Below, one piece after another: positions 9,579-16,107 of a stretch of DNA of 61,127 bases; positions within the stretch are counted from its first letter, which is position 1; the number at the start of each line of letters is the position of its first letter. The DNA is from Streptococcus ovuberis (GTDB lineage: Bacteria; Bacillota; Bacilli; Lactobacillales; Streptococcaceae): contig NZ_JAAXPR010000013.1 in NCBI RefSeq assembly GCF_012396585.1, forward strand, positions 1 to 61,127. The letters run 5' to 3'. Made by a program: the position numbers and the translations under genes. Below the pieces are notes generated by a model. It was not told the origin of the DNA. It did no database searches and saw only the letters and a program-made list of their open reading frames with translations.

Positions 9579-10742
9579 TTAGCTCGTCTCTAACAATCTT
9601 TTTTGGTGTAGATATTCTTCGTAAGTTAAGTTGTTGGCAATTAGGAAATAAGCAAGTTTTAATAGCTGGTGTGCGGTGGCGATGGTTGCTTTCTGCGGAC
9701 CTCGTCTGGCTTGTAACTGATAAAATCGTTGAGAAATCGGACTCCCTTTCTGTCGCCTGGCCGCATAAACAGCTTGGCAGAGACATTTCTTCAAGTAGGC
9801 ATTCCCGTGTCGAATCTTGGTGTTTCGCTTTTTACCAGCACTCTCATTGTTTCCTGGACAAAGCCCTGCCCAAGAAGCAAGATGGCCCGCTGTTTTGAAT
9901 TGACTCATCTCTACTCCGACCTCAGCTATAAAGACGGAAGCTGTAATGACATCAATGCCTGGGATGGAATCCAATAGTTCTACTTGGTCTTCATATTGCA
10001 TTAAATAATAATTGATTCGATTTTCTAGTATCTCAATCTGTTTCTGATAGAAATCATAAAACTCCAAAGACTGAGTTAACATAAAGCGGTGATGGTCAGA
10101 GAAATAACCGTCCAAGGCTTCCAGAAGCTGCGGCACTTTCTTCTTCAAGCTGGTATAAACGGATTGATGAACAATGCGAGCTGTAATAGGCGTCCCATCA
10201 ACCAGTAGCTGAAGGAGATTACGACCAGAGAGTCCCATAATATCTTCGATATAGGTCGTTAGCTTAATACCGCCTGACTGAAGAATTTTATGGATACGGT
10301 TGGTTTCTCGATGACGACTTTCCACATAATGTTTTCGTTGTCTGGTCAACTCCCTCAATTCTTGAATGGTTTCATCGGGAACGAAACTCCGAGGAAGCAG
10401 ACCAATCCGTGTTAATTTGGCAATCCAGTGAGAATCCTTCTTGTCGGTTTTCTGACCTAGAATAGCCTTCATATGGTCCGGATGAGCCAATATCAGCTCA
10501 AAGTCGTTCACAAGGGCATGCCATACAGGTTTCCAGTAAACACCTGTACTCTCCATGCCAACAGCTTGAACGTGGAGGGACAGAAGAAATTCTCGACATT
10601 CTTTCAAACCAGCGGTTGTTGTGTCGAATCGTTTTTCCTCACGTTTTGGACGAGTTGAAGTGAGGGGACCGTGCAAGACACAGACTGCAATCATCGCTTG
10701 ATGAACATCGATACCAGCACAAGATTCATAGAGAATATCCAT
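9579..10742 (-). CDS. IS110-family transposase, apparently intact
   Basis: A 387-residue DEDD recombinase. The start at 10742 is preceded by AAGGAGG 8 nt upstream; the longer frame to 10763 runs over this site. The N-terminal RuvC-like domain shows AGIDVH (first Asp), GMESTGVYW (Glu) and KTDKKDS (Asp pair). The C-terminal transposase_20 domain has SIPGIDVITASVFIAEVG and the Ser-containing NNESAGKKR. No stop or frameshift is seen. IS110 elements insert without classical terminal repeats and are guided by a bridge RNA from non-coding sequence of the element. Confidence 0.92.
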   Translation of the reverse strand: MDILYESCAGIDVHQAMIAVCVLHGPLTSTRPKREEKRFDTTTAGLKECREFLLSLHVQAVGMESTGVYWKPVWHALVNDFELILAHPDHMKAILGQKTDKKDSHWIAKLTRIGLLPRSFVPDETIQELRELTRQRKHYVESRHRETNRIHKILQSGGIKLTTYIEDIMGLSGRNLLQLLVDGTPITARIVHQSVYTSLKKKVPQLLEALDGYFSDHHRFMLTQSLEFYDFYQKQIEILENRINYYLMQYEDQVELLDSIPGIDVITASVFIAEVGVEMSQFKTAGHLASWAGLCPGNNESAGKKRNTKIRHGNAYLKKCLCQAVYAARRQKGSPISQRFYQLQARRGPQKATIATAHQLLKLAYFLIANNLTYEEYLHQKRLLETS

Positions 10743-10865
10743 GATAGAGACCTCCTTATACATAATGAGAGGACTTGTCTACCTAATAAAAATCGTAATT
10801 TTATACTCATGCCTCATAATGGCGATATTTCTGGGTGCTCGTAGGTAGAGTGGATTAGTTTGTCC
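10743..10865 (-). other. 5' non-coding end of IS110 element, candidate bridge-RNA region
   Basis: The roughly 120 bp upstream of the transposase start carry no reading frame and end near a TTTGTCCC motif at 10860. In IS110-group elements this end encodes the bridge RNA that binds target and donor DNA. Neither the exact element boundary nor the two guide loops could be defined by eye. Confidence 0.3.
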
Positions 10866-11171
10866 CTCGATTGGCAAGTAGCCATCAGTAAATCATCAAC
10901 CACAAAGCCCTCACTAGGATTATACACCTAATGAGGGCTTTGCGCTTAGTTTTCATTGTTTGTGGGTGAGGACGAAGTCGTCATGGACGTCTGTCCCACT
11001 CTCATCTGTTTTGCCCACTACTGCTTGTTTGAACTGTTCTAACGTAGGACGCCTAGGTCAAGAAAGAAAGTCAAACATTCCAAGCCCCTCCACAACAAAC
11101 ATTGGCTAAATCACCTGTCTTCACACTACTAAGGGTTGCAGACTCCCTAAACCAACGATTTACTCAGCATA
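10866..11171. other. Gene-free stretch with one hairpin
   Basis: No supported gene. At 10902-10940, AAAGCCCTCAcTAGG pairs with CCTAaTGAGGGCTTT around a short loop. This is terminator-like but lacks a clean T-tract on either side. The rest looks like degraded sequence between the IS110 element and the small-protein operon. Confidence 0.4.
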
Positions 11172-11222
11172 AAACCACCACACGATGCGCCAATCTGATA
11201 ATGCACATCATGTAGTGGTTTG
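11172..11222 (-). terminator. Terminator of the GlsB/GntR small-protein operon
   Basis: AAACCACCACACGATG pairs with CATCATGTAGTGGTTT (two mismatches) around an 18-nt loop, 8 bp past the last stop codon of the minus-strand operon. Read on the minus strand it ends in GGTTTTATG, so the T-tract is short. Confidence 0.55.
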
Positions 11223-11230
11223 TTTTCTAT

Positions 11231-11458
11231 CTATAGCGGAGTGTTTAAGTCATTATCATTGATATCTTCTGCTTCAATCACATCCACTAATGGTTTGCTG
11301 GTATCTTTTTTCAAGAAACGATCAAGTAATTGCTTCCCCTTTTGCTGGAGCGCCTGTTTGTCTTCCTTGCTCAGGGAATTGTAGGCAATACCCGCCATGG
11401 TTGCCATTGTTAAAATCTTTTGAAGCCCGTTAGCTCCTTTTTTGACGCCTTTTGCCAT
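11231..11458 (-). CDS. Small hypothetical protein, 75 aa
   Basis: Starts MAKGVKKGANGLQKILTMAT and ends in an acidic tail (VDVIEAEDINDNDLN). The ATG at 11458 is 8 nt after AAGGAAG; an alternative ATG at 11464 overlaps the stop codon of the preceding 43-aa gene. A short hydrophobic segment (about 14-28, ILTMATMAGIAYNSL) could be membrane-associated, followed by a charged helical region. No family was recognised. It is the last gene of the minus-strand operon headed by the GlsB-like gene. Confidence 0.7.
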   Translation of the reverse strand: MAKGVKKGANGLQKILTMATMAGIAYNSLSKEDKQALQQKGKQLLDRFLKKDTSKPLVDVIEAEDINDNDLNTPL

Positions 11459-11463
11459 AAACA

Positions 11464-11595
11464 TTACTTCCTTTCTCTCTTGTCCGCCTTATAATCTTGA
11501 ATCATGCCTCTAACAACCTGAATGGCCGGAAGTACAATGGTCACAATTTGGATTAAACGTGTTAATTTACTTGTTCTTGGTACTCTTTTTCCCAT
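11464..11595 (-). CDS. Small hypothetical protein, 43 aa
   Basis: A short frame with its own AAAGGAA ribosome site. It begins MGKRVPRTSKLTRLIQIVTI, continues through one predicted membrane-spanning or amphipathic segment (about 12-29, LTRLIQIVTIVLPAIQVV) and ends in a strongly basic tail (DYKADKRERK). Its stop overlaps an upstream ATG of the 75-aa gene by one base, and it starts 15 bp after the GntR gene, so it sits tightly within the operon. Basic plus hydrophobic small proteins of this kind often act at the membrane, but no function is assigned. Confidence 0.65.
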   Translation of the reverse strand: MGKRVPRTSKLTRLIQIVTIVLPAIQVVRGMIQDYKADKRERK

Positions 11596-11610
11596 GGATT
11601 TCCTTTCTTA

Positions 11611-12015
11611 TTACATCTCTTTAGGGAGTGGTGACATTTTTTGTGTCAATTGTCCCACCAAATGCTTTAACTTATCCAAGTCGGATTCCTGTTGATGGAT
11701 CATGCCAGAAATTTCGTTATAAATAGCTCTGATTTCTGTTTGTTGCTGAAAATCGTCCAAGAAAGCTCTTGCGCTCTCTCTAGAAAGTACAATCACCCCT
11801 CTACCATGCTGAAGAGAGATAACATCGCCATCAGCCAACAACTTCAAGCCATTCCTTACCGTCTCTCGTGAGACACCAAACTGTTTTCCGAGTTTGACCA
11901 TTGGCGCTAACTTCTCACCAACCTTGATTTCTTCACGGTGAATCGAGCATGCAATCGCCACTGCTATTGTCTCATAACTTGAAACTCTAACCCTATCATA
12001 CAGAATAACCACCAC
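11611..12015 (-). CDS. Short GntR-type regulator, BusR-like DNA-binding domain only
   Basis: Up to 134 residues. A winged helix-turn-helix of the GntR/YtrA type (about 15-75: IAVAIACSIHREEIKVGEKL, FGVSRETVRNGLKLL, LQHGRGVIVLS) is followed by a helical segment (to about 134). Over its whole length it aligns with the BusR-like protein encoded at 12626 (VGEKL/VGEKI, FGVSRET/FGVSPET, HGRGVIVLS/HGSGAVVLS), but it ends before the RCK_C effector domain. The start is uncertain: the only in-frame candidates are GTG codons at 12015 and 12012 without a clear ribosome site. It probably binds DNA but lacks the c-di-AMP sensor. Confidence 0.8.
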   Translation of the reverse strand: MVVILYDRVRVSSYETIAVAIACSIHREEIKVGEKLAPMVKLGKQFGVSRETVRNGLKLLADGDVISLQHGRGVIVLSRESARAFLDDFQQQTEIRAIYNEISGMIHQQESDLDKLKHLVGQLTQKMSPLPKEM

Positions 12016-12031
12016 CTTGACTTTATTTTGA

Positions 12032-12043
12032 CTAGTTAACTAG
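12032..12043. promoter_or_regulatory. 12-bp palindrome, possible GntR operator
   Basis: CTAGTTAACTAG is a perfect 12-bp palindrome just upstream of the short GntR gene and contains the GT-N-AC-like core favoured by GntR/YtrA-type regulators. It may be an autoregulatory site; this is inference. Confidence 0.35.
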
Positions 12044-12095
12044 AAAGAAATTGTTCCTCCTAATCCTAACAGATGTTGATTACATTCTAATATCC

Positions 12096-12335
12096 TTAGC
12101 GAGATCTTCCAAGCAAGAAAGAGACAACGGAAACAACGATAACCGCTCCTAAAATAGATGGCACCAAAGCCATACCAGCCAGACTAGGTCCCCATGTTCC
12201 AAAAAGCGAATGACCAACTGACGATCCAATCAGACCAGCTAGAATGTTCGCAATCCAACCCATTGAGCCACCTTTTTTAGTAAGCGCCCCTGCAATGGCA
12301 CCGATAAGTGCTCCGACAATAATTGACCACAACAT
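12096..12335 (-). CDS. GlsB/YeaQ/YmgE family small membrane protein
   Basis: A 79-residue protein with three hydrophobic segments (about 2-18, 27-45, 52-75) and the glycine-rich pattern of the transglycosylase-associated (GlsB/YeaQ/YmgE) family: GALIGAIAGALTKKGGSMGW, ILAGLIGSSVGHSLFG. AAGGGG precedes the ATG. In Firmicutes these proteins sit in stress-response loci; their molecular role is unknown. It heads the minus-strand operon with the short GntR, 43-aa and 75-aa genes and is transcribed divergently from the BusR-like gene. Confidence 0.88.
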   Translation of the reverse strand: MLWSIIVGALIGAIAGALTKKGGSMGWIANILAGLIGSSVGHSLFGTWGPSLAGMALVPSILGAVIVVSVVSFLLGRSR

Positions 12336-12392
12336 AATGATTCCCCTTTGCCACCAAACAACATCTTTTATAAGAAGTGTAGTCTTCTAAAT

Positions 12393-12451
12393 GTGACAAC
12401 TTTCTTTTTTATTTATATTGTCATTATAGAATAATTCCCATCTCTCGTCAA
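12393..12451 (-). promoter_or_regulatory. Promoter with operator-like block for the GlsB-like operon
   Basis: On the minus strand, TTGACG (12451-12446) and TATAAT (12428-12423) are 17 bp apart. The sequence from the -10 box to GTTGTCAC (12400-12393) matches the promoter at 13393-13428 at 30 of 36 positions with no gaps. A GTCAACT...AGTTGAC inverted repeat overlaps the -35 region. The shared block suggests control by one regulator, most likely the adjacent BusR-like protein. Confidence 0.7.
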
Positions 12452-12625
12452 CTACTTTGCTTAGTTGACAACATATTTTTTTATCCTTGTTGTCTTTTAT
12501 GGTGTTTATTTCATTTTTTACCTTTTCTAAAACACCTGTAATATGGGATGATTTTATTCCTAAAACATGCTACAATAGGAGAAAGATTACTTTACCGCAT
12601 AAAACTAATGATAAAGGGAGCCAAA

Positions 12626-13255
12626 ATGCCCAATCGTAAAATTATAAAAACGTCAAAGTTTCAACAAATTGCTATTGAAGTCGCTAAAAAGATTGCCATT
12701 GGTGATTACCCTGTTGGAGAAAAAATAAAAGCTCGCTCAACGTTAGCAGCCAGCTTTGGTGTCTCCCCTGAAACGACACGACGAGCATTGAATATCTTAT
12801 CGGACTTGCATATTGTAAATCTTAAACATGGCAGTGGCGCCGTAGTTCTGTCCAAAGAGAAAGCCATCGAGTTTATTGAGGATTTCGAGAGCACTAACGA
12901 TATAGAAACCCAAAAAAAGCGTATCTTGGAAAAAATTGATGAACAAGAATTGCAACTCAAAGAATTAAAAGGCCTTGTCTCTGTCTATGTTGAGCAAACC
13001 AAACTTGTCAATAAAAAATACCCACTGGATCCCTACGGCCTCAAACTCTCCAATGACTCTGATTTAATCGGCATACCGCTGCAAGAAGCCCAAATCTGGC
13101 ATAAAACAGGGGCGACTATTGTCGCTATTGAGCGCAAGAATGAGTTAATTCTCTCACCAAGTCCCTACCAATCTTTACAGAAGGATGATATTGTCTATTT
13201 TATCGGTGATGAACCTAGCTATGCTAGGATGACTAATATTTTTAACCTGAAATAA
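12626..13255 (+). CDS. BusR-type GntR regulator with RCK_C domain
   Basis: A 209-residue protein. It combines an N-terminal GntR winged helix (about 10-75, FGVSPETTRRALNIL), a helical linker rich in Lys, Glu and Gln (about 85-125) and a C-terminal RCK_C/TrkA_C domain (about 135-207, LIGIPLQEAQIWHKTGATIV, then DDIVYFIGDEPSYARM). This is the architecture of BusR, which in Lactococcus and Streptococcus binds c-di-AMP through RCK_C and represses the glycine-betaine transporter busAB. No busAB lies here, so this may be a paralogue with local targets. ATG 12626 follows AAAGGGAG; the earlier in-frame start at 12548 overlaps an extended -10 box (TGCTACAAT, near 12568-12576). Confidence 0.88.
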   Translation: MPNRKIIKTSKFQQIAIEVAKKIAIGDYPVGEKIKARSTLAASFGVSPETTRRALNILSDLHIVNLKHGSGAVVLSKEKAIEFIEDFESTNDIETQKKRILEKIDEQELQLKELKGLVSVYVEQTKLVNKKYPLDPYGLKLSNDSDLIGIPLQEAQIWHKTGATIVAIERKNELILSPSPYQSLQKDDIVYFIGDEPSYARMTNIFNLK

Positions 13256-13258
13256 GCT

Positions 13259-13289
13259 AAAGCCACTGAACTAATTACAGTGGCTTTTT
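13259..13289 (+). terminator. Terminator after the BusR-like gene
   Basis: A perfect 10-bp stem, AAAGCCACTG/CAGTGGCTTT, with a 9-nt loop and a run of T, starts 4 bp after the stop codon. Confidence 0.85.
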
Positions 13290-13323
13290 GACTGTTAGAG
13301 TTAGAACAATCCTACTCCGAATG

Positions 13324-13429
13324 AGTGACAACTATTTTTCAAAAAAGAGCTGTCTTTTGATAGTTTTGCATTGACAATTCCTAAAATTTCGATATAATGA
13401 CACTATAAATAATATTTCAAGTTGTCACT
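13324..13429 (+). promoter_or_regulatory. Promoter flanked by inverted AGTGACAACT boxes
   Basis: TTGACA (13371-13376) and TATAAT (13393-13398) are 16 bp apart. AGTGACAACT at 13324-13333 and its exact inverse AGTTGTCACT at 13420-13429 flank the promoter. The downstream box lies over the expected initiation and early transcribed region. This arrangement would permit repression by a dimer or looped tetramer. The -10-to-box segment matches the promoter of the GlsB-like operon. Confidence 0.7.
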
Positions 13430-13476
13430 GAGGTCATTTTAATCACGGAGACAACCCCTAAAATGGAGGACAAGCT

Positions 13477-13668
13477 ATGTCAGCAGAAAATATTTCCGAA
13501 CAACTTGATCAGGTCATCCCTGATATCACCGAAACAGTTCCTTCTCAAGCTAAGGAGGTCATAACTCCTGCTACTCATTTGGATGAGCAAATTCTCAACG
13601 AGGTTAGCTCCCGTTCTAAAGAAAATTCAGACAGCGATCTCGTTAGTAGTGAAAACGCCAATCGCTAA
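13477..13668 (+). CDS. Acidic hypothetical protein, 63 aa
   Basis: Begins MSAENISEQLDQVIPDITET and is rich in Glu, Ser, Asp and Val with no membrane segment and no Cys or Trp. ATG 13477 follows GGAGG by 7 nt, and the gene has its own strong promoter flanked by inverted AGTGACAACT boxes. It looks disordered or coiled. No family was recognised. Shared promoter architecture with the GlsB-like operon suggests that both belong to one small regulon. Confidence 0.65.
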   Translation: MSAENISEQLDQVIPDITETVPSQAKEVITPATHLDEQILNEVSSRSKENSDSDLVSSENANR

Positions 13669-13714
13669 GTAACCTCAATAGCAGTGAACGGATTTAGTTC
13701 TGTATTGCACAGGA

Positions 13715-14285
13715 TTAAGTCCTTTTATTTTTGTCTTTATGCGTTTGTAAGTGTCGTAAAAATAGAGTCGCTAATGGCTTGTTCGCGTTCGTCCAGAGAT
13801 TGGCAACATTCTCAACATCATAAAACATCTTAGACTTGAGAATACCAAAAAAGAATTCCATTCCCCCTTTATCAGGACTAGTGCTCTTTCGACGCATCCT
13901 AGGCAGTCCCGCTCTCACTTTCTCAAGAATAGTCTCCCCGTTTTTTCTTGTATTGCGCTATCCAATTGGAAAGCGCAATAGGATTTGACATGACCTCCTG
14001 CTTTCTCAAGCAATCATCCCCTAGGACTCTATCAAGTATTTCTTCTTTTAATTTTGGCAAGTGGTAGAGATTCTTAGCTATTTAGCCACCTCACAACCAC
14101 ACTTGTTTATGAGTTTGAACAGGTAATTGATACTGAAGCTGTTGACTGCATACTGTTCACTAAGGGGGCATGTCACCCCATTTTTCTCAGCCTATAACTC
14201 TTTTGTCTCTCTTCATGGCTTAATGGCATAAGAAAAGCACCTCAGCGTTAGACTGTTTCTGCCTGACTTTTGGGGTGCAGTTAAC
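13715..14285 (-). pseudogene. Decayed IS3-family (IS150-group) element
   Basis: Reading on the minus strand, 14240-13920 contains broken OrfA sequence, recognisable by KQEVMSNPIALSNWIAQYKKK, and 13918-13715 contains the end of OrfB (STSPDKGGMEFFFGILKSKMFYD). Frameshifts and stops are scattered through both and the catalytic core is missing. The right edge, near 14260-14285, reads TGTTAACTGCACCCCAAAAG on the minus strand, typical of IS3-family terminal repeats. Confidence 0.8.
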
Positions 14286-14302
14286 AAACAGGGCAGGGTT
14301 CT

Positions 14303-16084
14303 TTAATTATCTAGAGACAGTAACCGCATAGCACGCGCAAAATAACTATCATCCTCCTGGATATCTTCTTTTTCTGCTTTAAAAAGAGCCAAGTCGTCGG
14401 TAATAATGCCATTAACAGGACTCTGGAGATAATTGGTCATCGTTGAGCGTTCATTGATCGTCCAAACATAGACTTCCTTGCCTTCTTGTTCCGCTTGCCA
14501 CATGCTGAGATCATTATAGGAAAAATCTTCAATCACATAGAAGTCCACTTTATGTTGGTCAAATACGCCAAATTGCAAAGGAATCACATAACCTGTCTCA
14601 ATTTCAGGTGCTTTACGCTCCAACTCTTCCATAACAGCTAGATTCAAGGACATGACTTTGTCACCTGGTCTTAGACCTAGAGCTCTTAAGCGTTTAATCA
14701 CTAGGTCCACATAATCTTCAGGCTCATGCCCGTATGGTTTTAGCTCGATTAACAAGGGTTGATTGAGAGCTTTGGCCTTCTGGAAATAGGTCTCAAAACG
14801 ATCAATTTTGCTGCGGAACTTCCCTTGATGGATTGGAAGGCCTTCCAAATCAGCCAACTGGCTCTCAGATACTTTCCAGTCAACACCTGCTAACCGTCCT
14901 AAGTCATTATCATGAATGACTACCAGCTCTTGATCAGCTGTCATGACCACATCCATCTCCACCAAGTCTGCTCCTTTCTGACGAGCTGACTCTAAGGCTT
15001 CGATCGAATTTTCAACACCTGCTGTTACATCTCCCCGATGGGCAATCATCAGGGTATGCGGATTCAAACTTGTAAGATAAAGCTGCAAACCATTGCCCAC
15101 TAAAAAGGCAAGCAAAGCGAATCCTAAAACTAGCCTGGTCCACTTAGGGTAGATCATAGGAGTAGCTTCCTTAGCCTCTAAGCCAACATAGGGATAATCT
15201 GCTTCTTCTTCATCCTTCTTAAACAAGAAAACGAGTAACACCTCAATGATGATCAATTTATTAGCAAAGATTAGCACATAGCGGCTCAACCTAATCAGTG
15301 AATAAAACAGCGTTTGCAACGCAATGTTACTCCATGTACTATCTAGCCAGTTAAAGATAAGGGTTACTGGTAGAAAGAACAAGGCGCCACCTAACAGTAA
15401 AATCACGGTTAAACTAAAAATGGCAAGCATCCAATAGCGTTTATCCTGTCTAGTCAAACGCCAGCTTTCCTTCATGTTTTGCCAAGGCGTTCGAGCATTG
15501 ACCACTGACAGAGGCAAAACATAGATAAGACGAATATTGAGATAGAATACAAGCGCCATAACCCCATAATAGAGCAAACTCCCTTGAGTCGATTTGGTCA
15601 ATTCACCTGTAATAAAAGCTGGTATCCTAAAACGGTCTAAAAGACTTGACGTCAATCCCAAGTTCCCTAAAGGAATCATCAGAATCAAATAAGCTAAAAA
15701 GAGAAACAGCTGTGGGCCACTCAACCATTTGAGTTTGATCAAACTGGTATACATCATCTGCTTAAGGGGGAAATAACGGTAAGACCGCGTCACCATATAA
15801 ATCAAGCAGATAAATTCAAAAAAGATAAAACCGGCTAGCAACAACAGGTAAAACAGCAAAATAAAGAAAGGACCGGTTTGGCCAAGAATATCCAAAATAT
15901 TATCCTTGGTCAAATTGGTCACGCCAGCCATCCGTAGAGCCAGTCGAAACACGGCTGCTAGGCTATATCTCCCCACCGTCGCCAAAAAGACTTGGAGAAA
16001 AAAGATGGTTACCAGATAAAAATATTTGTTTTGCGAAAGATTTTTTAGAGAGGACTTGATTAGTCCTGACACAGAATACAACAT
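14303..16084 (-). CDS. Membrane-anchored glycerophosphodiester phosphodiesterase
   Basis: A 593-residue protein. The N-terminal half is a membrane domain with about seven to eight hydrophobic segments (GPDPase_memb-like). The C-terminal part is a GDPD domain starting near residue 335 with MIAHRGDVTAGVENSIEALE, the metal ligand pair LVEMDV and the catalytic His in VVIHDNDLGRLAG, and ending with VNGIITDDLALF. It would hydrolyse glycerophosphodiesters at the outer membrane face, possibly lipoteichoic-acid-derived. ATG 16084 follows AAAGGG; a longer frame to 16111 overlaps the upstream gene. It sits just downstream of the TcaA-like gene in the same direction. Confidence 0.88.
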   Translation of the reverse strand: MLYSVSGLIKSSLKNLSQNKYFYLVTIFFLQVFLATVGRYSLAAVFRLALRMAGVTNLTKDNILDILGQTGPFFILLFYLLLLAGFIFFEFICLIYMVTRSYRYFPLKQMMYTSLIKLKWLSGPQLFLFLAYLILMIPLGNLGLTSSLLDRFRIPAFITGELTKSTQGSLLYYGVMALVFYLNIRLIYVLPLSVVNARTPWQNMKESWRLTRQDKRYWMLAIFSLTVILLLGGALFFLPVTLIFNWLDSTWSNIALQTLFYSLIRLSRYVLIFANKLIIIEVLLVFLFKKDEEEADYPYVGLEAKEATPMIYPKWTRLVLGFALLAFLVGNGLQLYLTSLNPHTLMIAHRGDVTAGVENSIEALESARQKGADLVEMDVVMTADQELVVIHDNDLGRLAGVDWKVSESQLADLEGLPIHQGKFRSKIDRFETYFQKAKALNQPLLIELKPYGHEPEDYVDLVIKRLRALGLRPGDKVMSLNLAVMEELERKAPEIETGYVIPLQFGVFDQHKVDFYVIEDFSYNDLSMWQAEQEGKEVYVWTINERSTMTNYLQSPVNGIITDDLALFKAEKEDIQEDDSYFARAMRLLSLDN

Positions 16085-16107
16085 AAAACCCTTTCTAAAC
16101 AGTCGTC

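Noticed and set aside
9524..9977. Plus-strand ORFs over the IS110 gene
   Set aside because: They are antisense to an intact transposase with clear motifs and have no family resemblance.
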